Assembly: GCF_009712225.1 (NCBI RefSeq)
Contig: NZ_WASP01000003.1
Span: 267,042-331,041, forward strand
Direction of reading: 5' to 3'
DNA: 64,000 bases
Source: Desulfovibrio sp.
GTDB taxonomy: Bacteria > Desulfobacterota > Desulfovibrionia > Desulfovibrionales > Desulfovibrionaceae
Of the stretch, positions 27,804 through 35,945 are shown piece by piece. The position numbers were made by a program, and so were the translations under genes. The first letter of the stretch is position 1. Each line of letters opens with the position of its first letter. The notes under the pieces were generated by a model. That model was not told the origin of the DNA. It did not search any database and saw only the letters and a list, made by a program, of their open reading frames with translations.

Positions 27804-28363
27804 TGCGCCTGCTGGTTGCTTCTGACCTGCACGGCTCTGTGGAAAGCCTGCGCTTTCTGCTGGAGAGAGCGCGTCAGCTTGCTCCGGACGCGCTGGTACT
27901 GCTGGGCGATCTGGTGTACCACGGCCCGCGCAATCCCCTGCCTCAAGGCTACGATACACGCTCGGTGCTGCAAACCATGCCAGACCTCACCACCCTGCCC
28001 TGCCCGGTCATAGCCGTGCGCGGCAACTGTGATGCAGAGGTGGACCTTGGGTTGTTGCCCTTCGCAGTTACGGAGTCGACGTGGATTGAGGCCGATGGCC
28101 TGAACATTTTTGCCAGCCACGGGCATCACCTGCCCGAACGCCCCCCGTGCCCCGGCATCAAACCCGGCACGGTGCTGCTGCGCGGGCACACCCATGTGCC
28201 GCGCGGCGAAACCATTGACGGCCTGCACTTCTGGAATCCCGGTTCACTTTCTCTGCCCAAGGGGGGATCGCCCCGCACCTACGGCATGATCGAAAGTGGC
28301 GTTTTCACCGTGCTGGACATGCAGGGCGGCGAAATTTTGCGTCATGCACCCGCAGGGCTCTAG
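27803..28363 (+). CDS. yfcE: YfcE/MJ0936-type metallophosphoesterase
   Basis: The 186-residue product has all five motifs of the calcineurin-like fold: VASDLHGS, LLGDLVYHGP, AVRGNCDAEV, FASHGHHLPE and LRGHTHVPRG. YfcE enzymes are manganese-dependent phosphodiesterases of unknown physiological substrate. Length is normal for the family. It follows the Trm112-like gene by overlap and precedes maf by 11 bp. Confidence 0.88.
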   Translation: MRLLVASDLHGSVESLRFLLERARQLAPDALVLLGDLVYHGPRNPLPQGYDTRSVLQTMPDLTTLPCPVIAVRGNCDAEVDLGLLPFAVTESTWIEADGLNIFASHGHHLPERPPCPGIKPGTVLLRGHTHVPRGETIDGLHFWNPGSLSLPKGGSPRTYGMIESGVFTVLDMQGGEILRHAPAGL

Positions 28364-28374
28364 CCGGTAACTGT

Positions 28375-29166
28375 ATGACAAATACCCATTCTTGCAGCGC
28401 GGCTGCAGATGCTCGCGCAGAGGCTTGTGCAGAGGGCAGCTCAACCACTGGCAAAGACTCCAGCGCGAGCATGCGTCCGCTGTTTCGGCTCTCCGCGGGT
28501 TACGAGCTTGTGCTGGCCTCGGGCTCGCCCCGCAGGCGGCAGTTTTTGAACGAATGGGGCATTCCCTTCCGCCTTGCTCTTGCCAGTACGGAAGAACCCC
28601 GTCCCATGCCCGGTGAATTGCCCGAGGCCTACACCCGGCGGGCAGCGGTTGCCAAGGCTCTGGCCGTGGGCCGGACCCTGCCGCCAAAAGCTTCCCAAAA
28701 GCCGGTTCTGCTTGCTGCGGATACCGTAGTGGCCATTGGCGGCGACATTCTTGGCAAGCCGGAAAACCCCGCCCATGCGCTGACCATGCTTGAACGCCTT
28801 AGCGGTGCAAGCCATGAGGTTATCAGCGCAGTATGCCTGCTGCTGCCCGCGCAGAGCGCAGGGCCTTTATCGGCCAGCACCCTGCCGGAGCTGCACGTTG
28901 AGGAGACTGTAGCGGGCTCATTTCGCATGCTGAGCTTCAGCGATGTGAGCCGCGTTGTTTTCCACCACTGGCCCCGCCCAGTGCTGCAAGCCTATGTGAA
29001 CACAGGCGAACCCAGCGACAAGGCTGGCGCATACGCCATTCAGGGTCAGGGAGCCGTGCTGGTCGAGCGGGTGGAAGGCTCGTGGAGCACGGTGGTAGGG
29101 CTGCCCGTAACGCCGCTGGCCCAGGTTATGATCAGCCTGGGAATCATGCAGCCCTATGGGGCATAG
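28375..29166 (+). CDS. maf: Maf-family nucleoside triphosphate pyrophosphatase
   Basis: Core motifs are LVLASGSPRRRQFLNEWGIP, the glutamate-containing AYTRRAAVAKALAVG, LLAADTVVAIGGDILGKP and GEPSDKAGAYAIQGQGAVLV (the Asp in SDKAG is catalytic). Maf enzymes hydrolyse non-canonical or modified NTPs and can slow septation. At 263 residues it exceeds the ~195 family length because of a low-complexity N-terminus (residues 1-32, Ala/Ser-rich) and an insertion around LLLPAQSAGPLSASTLPELH. Translation may start instead at the ATG at 28471 (231 residues). Neither start has a good ribosome-binding site, though coupling to the upstream gene is possible. Confidence 0.88.
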   Translation: MTNTHSCSAAADARAEACAEGSSTTGKDSSASMRPLFRLSAGYELVLASGSPRRRQFLNEWGIPFRLALASTEEPRPMPGELPEAYTRRAAVAKALAVGRTLPPKASQKPVLLAADTVVAIGGDILGKPENPAHALTMLERLSGASHEVISAVCLLLPAQSAGPLSASTLPELHVEETVAGSFRMLSFSDVSRVVFHHWPRPVLQAYVNTGEPSDKAGAYAIQGQGAVLVERVEGSWSTVVGLPVTPLAQVMISLGIMQPYGA

Positions 29167-29188
29167 ATTCTGAGACTCGAAACCTTGT

Positions 29189-29226
29189 GAGGCCTGACCG
29201 GCAAAACGGTCAGGCCTCTTTATTTA
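29189..29226 (+). terminator. Terminator after maf
   Basis: A perfect 12-bp stem (GAGGCCTGACCG 29189-29200, CGGTCAGGCCTC 29207-29218) with loop GCAAAA is followed by TTTATTTA. It is 22 bp past the maf stop. Confidence 0.92.
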
Positions 29227-29716
29227 CAACCGCCCCTGTATTCCCCCAGCGCCTGGCATACTGCCTGCTTCCAGCAATGGCTCCGCGAGCCGTTTCCATA
29301 ACAGGGCTTTCCTCCGTTCCCTTCCACTACCGGCTTGATGGATATCCTCACCTTTGGACATATGAACCGGTGCGAGGCTGCACACTGTTTCTCTCCACAC
29401 GCTCCGGCAGGCGCAATTTTGCCTTTTGCCCTTTTTTTGCGCCGCTGCAGCCAGCCTCACAAAAAAAATTTGAAAAAATTAAAAAAATTTCAGACAGTCT
29501 TGTGATTTATTTCTTCAATTGGTATGGCGTTCCAATCCGCATGAATTGGTATCCTAGGTTGCCATTTGTGTCGTTTCGTGAAAAAATACACAACTATGAC
29601 TGAAAGCCCAATCAATTTCGGCCCCTTGACGCCTCTCTAGAATCTCTTTATTGCTGTACCATGGAATTACTTCACCTCTAATATTTTATGTAACAAACAG
29701 GAGGGAGGATTTTATC
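29227..29716. other. AT-rich upstream region of acs, no gene seen
   Basis: Open frames here run out of the maf and acs frames and have no family features. From 29461 the DNA turns strongly AT-rich (long A and T runs), which may be a bent promoter region. It holds AATTGGTAT twice (29517-29525, 29544-29552), an inverted repeat ATTGG-N9-CCAAT (29518-29536) and a possible -35 TTGACG at 29626-29631 with only a poor -10. These are candidate regulator sites for acs. Confidence 0.5.
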
Positions 29717-31762
29717 ATGTCCCAGGAAAGGATCACGACGCTCTTGAATGAGAACCGCAGCTATCTTCCACCTGAGCACGGCAAAACTTCTGCATGGGTA
29801 TGTGGGCCAGAAGAATATAATGCTCTCTGCAGCCGCGCACTGGAAGACCCCAACGACTTTTGGGGTGCGCGAGCATCGCAGTTGATCCACTGGTTCAAAC
29901 GCTGGGACAAAGTACTTGAAGCAGATGAGGTAAATCACAAGTACAAGTGGTTTACAGGCGGCGTACTTAACGCCTCCTTTAACTGCATTGACAGGCACCT
30001 CATCTCAGGGCGGCGCAACAAGGCCGCTCTCATCTGGCAGGGCGAAAAAGAAACCGACGTTCGCTGCTATACCTACCAGATGCTGTACACAGAAGTGTGT
30101 CGTGTGGCTCACGCGTTGAGCTCGCTGCGTATCCGCAAGGGCGACCATGTGGCGTTGTACATGCCCATGATTCCCGAGCTGTTTATTGCCATGCTGGCCT
30201 GCGCCCGTATTGGTGCCATCCACACGGCCATTTTCTCCGGCTATGCGGAAGGCGGCGTGCGCAGTCGCATACAGGGCTGCAAGGCGCGCGTTGTCATCAC
30301 GGCCGATGCAGCCGTGCGCGGTGGCAAGTTCAAACCCCTCAAGGCCAACCTTGATCCCATCCTCGAAAAGTGCCCCTCTGTGGCGCACGTGGTTGTGGTC
30401 AAGCATGCCGGTATTGAGGGCGTCAACATGCAACGCAACCGCGACGTGTGGTGGCACGACCTTATCGACGACTTTACCCTGAACCCCGACTTTCCCTGCG
30501 AACCCATGGATGCCAATGACACGCTCTTTCTGCTGCACACCAGTGGCAGTACGGGCAAGCCTACGGGCGTCATGCACTCAACGGGCGGCTACCTGACCTA
30601 CGCGGCGCACTCCACGCAGTGGTGCTTCGACATGCGTGACGACGACGTGTACTGGTGCACGGCTGACGCCGGGTGGATCACCGGCCACACCTATGGCGTA
30701 TACGGTCCCCTTTCGCTTGGTGCCACAACGCTCATGTTTGAAGGCGTACCCACGTGGCCCTACCCTGACCGCTACTGGCGCATTGTGGAAAACTTCCGGG
30801 TCAACATATTCTACACCGCGCCCACGGTCATACGCTCGCTCATGCGCATGAACGAAGCCTGGACAGAACGCTACGACCTGCGCAGCCTGCGTATTCTGGG
30901 CAGCGTGGGCGAGCCCATCAACCCCGAGGCCTGGCACTGGTATCACAAAAACATCGGCGGCGGCGAACTGCCCATCGTGGATACATGGTGGCAGACCGAA
31001 ACCGGCGGTGCCATGATTGCCCCCATGCCATACGCCACCAAGCTCAAGCCAGGTTCGGCCTCCAAGCCGCTGCCCGGCATTGACGCTGCGGTTATCGGCA
31101 CGGCCTCGCGCGATGGCGACATAGCCGAGGCTGGCAGCAAGGCCGGTCACCTGGTCATCCGCCGCCCCTGGCCCGGCATGATGCAGGGCGTGTACAACGA
31201 TGAAGAAAAGTACCAGTCCTACTTCTCGCGTTTCGGCTGCTACTCGTCGGGAGACGCGGCAGAAATTGACCAGGACGGATACTTCTGGATTCTGGGCCGC
31301 GTGGACGACTCCATCAACGTTTCGGGCCACCGCCTCTCCACGGCAGAAATTGAAGCCGTGCTGGCCGCCTGCCCCGAAGTGGGTGAAGCCGCTGTGGTTC
31401 CCATGCCGCATGCCCTCAAGGGCGAAGGCATCTATGCCTACGTTGTCACGCGCGACGAAGTGCCGTGGAGCGCCCAGCTGCGCGTAAAACTGCGCGACGC
31501 CGTGCGCCGCGACATTGGCGCGCTCGCCAGCCCGGAATTCATCCAGTTTGTGGACGCCATGCCCAAGACCACCTCGGGCAAGATCATACGCCGCATGCTG
31601 CGCAAGATCGCTGGCGACAGCTATGAAGACATCGGCGACACCACTTCGCTGGCCGAACCCGATGTGATTGGCAAGATCATCGAAGGCCACCGCAACCTTG
31701 TTGCTGGCAGACACGAAACGGAAGGCGCCCCGCAGGGCGAAGCCGCTGCCGCTAAGGAATAA
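29717..31762 (+). CDS. acs: Acetyl-CoA synthetase (AMP-forming)
   Basis: The start at 29717 follows GGAGGGAGG and gives 681 residues. The ACAS N-terminal region is followed by the adenylate-forming domain: ATP-binding TSGSTGKPTG at 275-284, DTWWQTETGGAM, SSGDAAEIDQDGYFWILGR. The C-terminal domain carries TTSGKIIRRMLRKIAG, in which Lys622 is the catalytic and acetylatable lysine. It makes acetyl-CoA from acetate, ATP and CoA, letting the cell take up acetate or recycle what it excretes. It is monocistronic. Confidence 0.95.
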   Translation: MSQERITTLLNENRSYLPPEHGKTSAWVCGPEEYNALCSRALEDPNDFWGARASQLIHWFKRWDKVLEADEVNHKYKWFTGGVLNASFNCIDRHLISGRRNKAALIWQGEKETDVRCYTYQMLYTEVCRVAHALSSLRIRKGDHVALYMPMIPELFIAMLACARIGAIHTAIFSGYAEGGVRSRIQGCKARVVITADAAVRGGKFKPLKANLDPILEKCPSVAHVVVVKHAGIEGVNMQRNRDVWWHDLIDDFTLNPDFPCEPMDANDTLFLLHTSGSTGKPTGVMHSTGGYLTYAAHSTQWCFDMRDDDVYWCTADAGWITGHTYGVYGPLSLGATTLMFEGVPTWPYPDRYWRIVENFRVNIFYTAPTVIRSLMRMNEAWTERYDLRSLRILGSVGEPINPEAWHWYHKNIGGGELPIVDTWWQTETGGAMIAPMPYATKLKPGSASKPLPGIDAAVIGTASRDGDIAEAGSKAGHLVIRRPWPGMMQGVYNDEEKYQSYFSRFGCYSSGDAAEIDQDGYFWILGRVDDSINVSGHRLSTAEIEAVLAACPEVGEAAVVPMPHALKGEGIYAYVVTRDEVPWSAQLRVKLRDAVRRDIGALASPEFIQFVDAMPKTTSGKIIRRMLRKIAGDSYEDIGDTTSLAEPDVIGKIIEGHRNLVAGRHETEGAPQGEAAAAKE

Positions 31763-31803
31763 TCCTTCAGGGGTCTGGCTGCCCGGAGCGGCCTTGCCCC
31801 CTC

Positions 31804-31876
31804 ACCGGGTCGTTCCCTCAACGACCCGGTAAAACAGCACACCCCCGCATTATTGTGCCAATGCGGGGGTGTGCTG
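31804..31876. terminator. Two hairpins between acs and the convergent membrane-protein gene
   Basis: The first stem is ACCGGGTCGTT (31804-31814) with AACGACCCGGT (31820-31830). The second is a 17-bp stem, CAGCACACCCCCGCATT (31835-31851) with its complement (31860-31876), loop ATTGTGCC. On the minus strand the second is followed by TTTT, so it likely ends the minus-strand transcript from 31918-32801. The first ends acs weakly, if at all, as no plus-strand T run follows. Confidence 0.75.
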
Positions 31877-31917
31877 CTGTAAAATGCAAAGTAAACAGTA
31901 TGAACCATACAGGCTGG

Positions 31918-32274
31918 TTAAGGTCCTTGTTTTGGGGCGTCGGCAGATTCCGGCCTGCAGGCCTCGGGGCTGTCTGTCTCATCTTTTGCACAGGCCGTGC
32001 CTGCTGATTCGGCAGCACCCGTTCCCGCCACAGCACTCCACCTGCAAAGGGTGTCACGCATCCACGCCCACACAGCACGGCTCTCTTCTGGCATGCACAC
32101 CGTGGCGAGGCACAGGGCAATAATCAACAGGGCAAGGGCAGCCAGAACAAGGGCCAAAGCCTGAACCGCCAGGGCAAAGGCCGCAACCCCGGCAAAAGCA
32201 ATCAATGCCCACTTGCCAGCAAAAAATCCACCACGCGTGCAGGCAGCCCGCACCTTGGCAACAATATCCATCAT
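31918..32274 (-). CDS. Small hydrophobic membrane protein of the iron (ferrosome-like) cluster
   Basis: The 118-residue product has one long hydrophobic region (about residues 22-60, GKWALIAFAGVAAFALAVQA then LVLAALALLIIALCLAT) that may form a helical hairpin, and a Cys/Ala/Glu-rich soluble tail (TACAKDETDSPEACRPESAD). I do not recognise a named family. Its start overlaps the stop of the HMA_2-like gene (ATGA), so the two are translated together. Context with the P1B-type ATPase suggests a role in the same iron compartment; that is inference. Confidence 0.6.
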   Translation of the reverse strand: MMDIVAKVRAACTRGGFFAGKWALIAFAGVAAFALAVQALALVLAALALLIIALCLATVCMPEESRAVWAWMRDTLCRWSAVAGTGAAESAGTACAKDETDSPEACRPESADAPKQGP

Positions 32275-32801
32275 ACAGCCTTGCGCCGCACCCACACATG
32301 GCGGCCAGCCATAACCGCCCAGACAAGGCCCGCCAGTATGTGCAGGGGTTTTGGCCCGGAAAGTCCCGCGGCCAGACACACGCCAGCTGCGCCCATCATG
32401 GCCCGTACCTCGAGCTTGCGGCGCGATATGCCCAGCATGTTGCGTTTGTCGCCCTGCCCGCACGCTGCGGGACGTGGAGCGGCAGAGGCACTGGCGGCAT
32501 CGCCGCTGCGCCATTTTTCGCATCTGCGGGCGCGGGCTGCAACGCGTCTTTCAGCCGCGACCTCGGCCTTGGGCCGGGCCAGCACCGGCACGCTGGCTTC
32601 AAGGCGTGCGCATATGCCAGCCACGTCCGCACCCGGCTGCAAAAGCAGCAACAGCGATTCCGCGCCGGCGCGCACTTCGTCTACGGCAGATTCCTTGCCA
32701 AGGACACTCTGCGCCGCCGCACGAATGGCAACCTCGCCAAGCGCGGGATGACGCAGGCGTGCCCGTCCTTCCATGGAGTGCACTACATAGGCTGGAAGCA
32801 T
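32271..32801 (-). CDS. HMA_2-like domain protein with C-terminal membrane segment
   Basis: The start at 32801, after AAGGAGA, gives 176 residues. Residues 1-80 (LPAYVVHSMEGRARLRHPAL through LLLLLQPGADVAGICARLEA) resemble the GRxRxRHPAL-type HMA_2 domain also found in the small protein at 35923 and, more loosely, at the start of the ATPase. There is no CxxC metal motif. The middle is basic and Ala-rich, and a hydrophobic hairpin follows (MMGAAGVCLAAGLSGPKPLH, ILAGLVWAVMAG). The combination of HMA_2 and membrane segments recalls Fez-type accessory proteins of ferrosomes. It is divergent from feoA. Confidence 0.65.
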   Translation of the reverse strand: MLPAYVVHSMEGRARLRHPALGEVAIRAAAQSVLGKESAVDEVRAGAESLLLLLQPGADVAGICARLEASVPVLARPKAEVAAERRVAARARRCEKWRSGDAASASAAPRPAACGQGDKRNMLGISRRKLEVRAMMGAAGVCLAAGLSGPKPLHILAGLVWAVMAGRHVWVRRKAV

Positions 32802-32846
32802 GGTCTCTCCTTGTGGCAAAATCACGTATGTGCAATCAATCAAATT

Positions 32847-32861
32847 TGAAAATGACTTTCT
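32847..32861. promoter_or_regulatory. Candidate Fur-type iron box between the divergent iron genes
   Basis: TGAAAAT-G-ACTTTCT matches the 7-1-7 inverted-repeat pattern TGAAAAT-N-ATTTTCA at 12 of 14 positions. It lies 46 bp upstream of the minus-strand HMA_2 gene and next to a plus-strand TTGACA (32868-32873), so one bound dimer could repress both arms when iron is plentiful. Confidence 0.5.
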
Positions 32862-33001
32862 TTTCTCTTGACACAGAACCGCATTGAAGGCAAGGTGGTT
32901 TTACGAAAATTGGCAACAGGCACCAACCTGACCAGATATTTCCAGACGGTTGAAGACCGTTGAACAAATTTCCACCAGCCTTAAACAGAGAGAGTGCACG
33001 C

Positions 33002-33250
33002 ATGAGCCAGATTGTCAATCTGCGTCAGATGCAAGTAGGTCAGCAAGGCAAGATTGCCGCAGTGGAAGCATTGGGTGAAATGAACCGTCGTATCCGCGAC
33101 ATGGGCCTTATTCCCGGCACTACGGTTTCCATTGTGGGCCGTGCCCCCCTTAAGGATCCGGTTGCCCTGCGCCTTTCGGGCGTTACCATCTCCCTGCGCA
33201 ACAGCGAAGCCGACTTCATTAAAGTTGACCTCTCTGGCGCTTCCAGCTAG
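33002..33250 (+). CDS. feoA: FeoA-like small SH3-domain protein
   Basis: The 82-residue product has the FeoA core: IVNLRQMQVGQQGKIAAVEA, RRIRDMGLIPGTTVSIVGRA and DPVALRLSGVTISLRNSEAD. FeoA proteins are cytoplasmic partners of the ferrous transporter FeoB, but no feoB is adjacent. Instead it heads a unit with a DUF6110 protein and a P1B-type ATPase, so it may serve that transporter. Confidence 0.85.
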   Translation: MSQIVNLRQMQVGQQGKIAAVEALGEMNRRIRDMGLIPGTTVSIVGRAPLKDPVALRLSGVTISLRNSEADFIKVDLSGASS

Positions 33251-33293
33251 CGTTTTTTAAGCTTCCCCATTTTCAACAATCTGTCAGTCATTT

Positions 33294-33321
33294 CGTCCGG
33301 CCACCCCTGCGTGGCCGGACG
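33294..33321 (+). promoter_or_regulatory. Intercistronic hairpin between feoA and the DUF6110-like gene
   Basis: An 11-bp stem (CGTCCGGCCAC 33294-33304, GTGGCCGGACG 33311-33321) with loop CCCTGC lacks a T run. It may protect the feoA mRNA end or partly reduce read-through. Confidence 0.45.
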
Positions 33322-33405
33322 ATTCCTGAGCTATTATCCAGATTCGGCCAAGCCGCATCTGCTCGGCTATTTGAATCTGAACACACACGAACAAGGAGAT
33401 GTAAC

Positions 33406-33660
33406 ATGAACGAAGGCATGAAGTGTGGATTGTGGTTTCTGGGTGGGGTTGCCCTGGGCGTGCTTGGCGCCGTGGCCGTGAGCAAGGGCAAGCTTGATTT
33501 CAAGCCCCTGGCCACCGATCTGCTGAGCCGTGGCATGGACGTGAAAGACGCACTGCTGAGCAAGGTTGAATCCATCAAGGAAGATGTGGAAGACCTCACT
33601 GCCGAAGCCCGTCTTGCCGCCGAAAAACGCAAGACCGCCAGCGAAACCTCCGAGGCCTAA
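33406..33660 (+). CDS. DUF6110-like small membrane protein (ferrosome-associated)
   Basis: An 84-residue product with one glycine-rich transmembrane helix near the start (WFLGGVALGVLGAVAVSKGK) holding GxxxG-like packing motifs. An amphipathic helical tail follows (LLSRGMDVKDALLSKVESIK EDVEDL). The layout fits the DUF6110 family, found next to P1B ATPases in ferrosome clusters. GGAG lies upstream at good spacing. It probably packs with the ATPase or shapes the organelle membrane; no biochemical role can be read from sequence. Confidence 0.65.
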   Translation: MNEGMKCGLWFLGGVALGVLGAVAVSKGKLDFKPLATDLLSRGMDVKDALLSKVESIKEDVEDLTAEARLAAEKRKTASETSEA

Positions 33661-33672
33661 TTTTGAAGGTTC

Positions 33673-33695
33673 TGCGCCGTGCCTGCCACGGCGCA
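33673..33695 (+). promoter_or_regulatory. Intercistronic hairpin before the P1B-type ATPase gene
   Basis: A 9-bp stem (TGCGCCGTG 33673-33681, CACGGCGCA 33687-33695) without a T run. A second GC-rich hairpin (TGCCGC / GCGGCA, 33708-33729) follows. Confidence 0.4.
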
Positions 33696-33809
33696 CCCTG
33701 CTGCGCATGCCGCTCGTCTGCGGGCGGCACGCGCCACCAACTTTTGCAACAGCCGTAAGTACACGTTCGGGACAGTGCGGCCAAGGCCGCTTCGCTTCAA
33801 GGAGCACGC

Positions 33810-35945
33810 ATGCGTTTTTTTATTGTTCATGAGTTGCGTGGCATCACAACGCCAGATTCAGGTAGAATGCGCGTCCGCTCGTCCTGCAGCCTTGGCGGCG
33901 GACGGGCAGAAGCACTTGCCGGAGCCCTGGCATCTCTTGAAGGCATCACCGACGTGCGCGCCAATACCCTGGTTGGCAGTCTGCTTATTTTTTACGACAG
34001 CGAAGAAAGCCGGGTTACAGCTCTCACCCTGTTGCTTGGCGCGGCCGATGCCAACGGCCAGTTTGGGCAGTCAGACCTGCCAGCTGAAACCGGGCATGCG
34101 CCCGGCAACGGCCTTATGCCTCTGGTGCGCTATATTTTTGTACGCCCTTTCCTGCCGCTGGCCCTGCGCGTCATAAACAGCGTTGTGGGCGCGCTGCCCT
34201 ATATTTTCAAAGGTCTTGGGGCGCTGCTGCGCGGCACGCTGAGCGTTGATGTGCTCGACGCCGCAGCCATTGGCGCTTCGCTGCTTATGGGTGATTTCCG
34301 CACGGTCAGCATGCTCACCCTGCTGCTGGGCCTGGGCGAAACCCTTGAAGACTGGACTCGTCGCCGCTCAATGGCATCACTCACCGAGAGCCTTGCCCTT
34401 AACGTGGAAAACGTATGGCTGCTCGTCGACGGCACGGAAATTTCCGTACCGCTGGCCCAGGTGCGCGAGGGCGACCTTGTGGTTGTGCACGCCGGGGGCT
34501 CCATACCCGTGGACGGCCAGGTTGTGGAAGGCTGCGGTCTGGTCAACCAGTCGTCCATGACGGGTGAACCGCTGGGCGTACACCGCGCCGAAGGCGCATC
34601 TGTCTATGCTGGCACCGCGCTTGAAGAAGGCAGGCTGGTCATACGCGCCCGCCACGTTGGCGACGGCACTCGGCTGAGACAGGTTGTTAAGTTTATTGAA
34701 GAATCAGAATCGCTCAAGGCAGGGGTGCAGGGCAAATTTGAAAAACTGGCCGACATGGCCGTGCCCTTTACCTTTGGCCTTGCCGGGCTTGTGTGGCTGA
34801 TTACCCGCGACTTTCGCCGGGCATCATCGGTGCTGCTGGTCGATTACTCGTGCGCACTCAAGCTGGCCACCCCGCTTGCGGTGCTGGCATCCATGCGCGA
34901 AGGCGCGCGCCACGGTATCGCCATCAAGGGTGGCCGCTATCTTGAGGCCCTCAGCGAGGCCGACACCCTGGTATTTGACAAGACCGGCACACTCACACAG
35001 GCCAGTCCCAAGGTGGTCGAGGTTGTACCGGCCCAGGGTTTTGAACGCGACGAAGTGCTGCGCGTCATGGCCTGCCTTGAGGAACACTTTCCCCATCCTG
35101 TGGCGCGGGCCGTTGTGCGCAAGGCGGAAGAAGAAGGCCTGCAACATGCCGAAGAACACGCCCATGTGGAATATGTGGTAGCGCACGGCGTGGCCTCGAC
35201 CCTGCACGGCAAAAAAATGCGAGTGGGCAGCCGCCACTACATCGAACACGATGAAGGCGTTGACCTGTCGCCTTTGGCGGATGTCATTGCCGAACAGGCA
35301 TCCCTTGGCCGCTCGCTGCTTTTCATGAGCGAAGACGGCGTGGCTGCTGGCCTTGTGGCCATCGAAGACCCCCTGCGCCCCGAGGCCGCCCGCGTGGTTG
35401 AAACCATGCGCGCACTCGGTATGCGTCGGGTGCTCATGCTCACCGGCGACGACGAACGCACTGCCCGCGCCGTGGCCGCGCAGGTGGGCATAACGGAATT
35501 TCGCGCTCAGGTGCTGCCCACAGACAAGGCCCGCATTGTGCAGGAACTGGCCGCAGAAGGCTGCAAGGTGCTGATGGTGGGCGACGGCATCAACGACGCC
35601 CCCGCCCTTTCAGCTGCCCATGTGGGCGTAGCCATGAGCGATGGCACTGATCTCGCCCGTGAGGTCGCCAACGTGCTGCTGACCCACCCAAGCCTTGAGG
35701 GCCTCATAAATGCCCGCATGCTGGGCAACCATACACTCAAGCGCATCCACGGCAATTTTGTGGCGACCATGACGCTAAACACCCTCTTTTTGATGGGCGG
35801 CCTGTTCATGGTGCTTGGCCCCGGCGTCTCGGCCCTGCTGCACAATGTCACGACACTGGGTGTGGCACTCAATGCCATGCGCCCCCACCTGCCAGCAAGC
35901 CTGCCCGGCGAGGAGCTTCATTATGAGCGCCATCCATCTGCTTAA
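33810..35945 (+). CDS. P1B-type metal ATPase with SCA membrane motif (FezB-like, probable ferrosome iron pump)
   Basis: A 711-residue pump. An N-terminal HMA_2-like segment (GRMRVRSSCSLGGGRAEALA to GSLLIFYDSEES) lacks CxxC. The actuator motif is SSMTGEP. Phosphorylation is at Asp390 in DKTGTLT, nucleotide binding uses HFPHP, and the hinge is VGDGINDAPAL. In the sixth helix the metal motif is DYSCALKLATPLA (Ser347-Cys348-Ala349) instead of the usual CPC/SPC, which marks the P1B-6 subgroup. Members of this subgroup (FezB) load iron into ferrosomes in Desulfovibrio magneticus and Clostridioides difficile. It overlaps the small HMA_2-like gene at its 3' end. Iron as substrate is by family, not shown here. 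Confidence 0.85.
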   Translation: MRFFIVHELRGITTPDSGRMRVRSSCSLGGGRAEALAGALASLEGITDVRANTLVGSLLIFYDSEESRVTALTLLLGAADANGQFGQSDLPAETGHAPGNGLMPLVRYIFVRPFLPLALRVINSVVGALPYIFKGLGALLRGTLSVDVLDAAAIGASLLMGDFRTVSMLTLLLGLGETLEDWTRRRSMASLTESLALNVENVWLLVDGTEISVPLAQVREGDLVVVHAGGSIPVDGQVVEGCGLVNQSSMTGEPLGVHRAEGASVYAGTALEEGRLVIRARHVGDGTRLRQVVKFIEESESLKAGVQGKFEKLADMAVPFTFGLAGLVWLITRDFRRASSVLLVDYSCALKLATPLAVLASMREGARHGIAIKGGRYLEALSEADTLVFDKTGTLTQASPKVVEVVPAQGFERDEVLRVMACLEEHFPHPVARAVVRKAEEEGLQHAEEHAHVEYVVAHGVASTLHGKKMRVGSRHYIEHDEGVDLSPLADVIAEQASLGRSLLFMSEDGVAAGLVAIEDPLRPEAARVVETMRALGMRRVLMLTGDDERTARAVAAQVGITEFRAQVLPTDKARIVQELAAEGCKVLMVGDGINDAPALSAAHVGVAMSDGTDLAREVANVLLTHPSLEGLINARMLGNHTLKRIHGNFVATMTLNTLFLMGGLFMVLGPGVSALLHNVTTLGVALNAMRPHLPASLPGEELHYERHPSA

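Noticed and set aside
29539..29562. Possible sigma-54 promoter (TTGG...TTGCC) upstream of acs
   Set aside because: Spacing between the GG and GC elements is 11 instead of 10 bases, so it does not fit the strict consensus.
29082..29603. Plus-strand frame running past maf into the acs upstream region
   Set aside because: Overlaps maf out of frame, crosses the terminator and an AT-rich promoter region.
30578..31714. A 378-codon minus-strand open frame over acs
   Set aside because: Antisense of acetyl-CoA synthetase; no plausible domain or ribosome-binding site.
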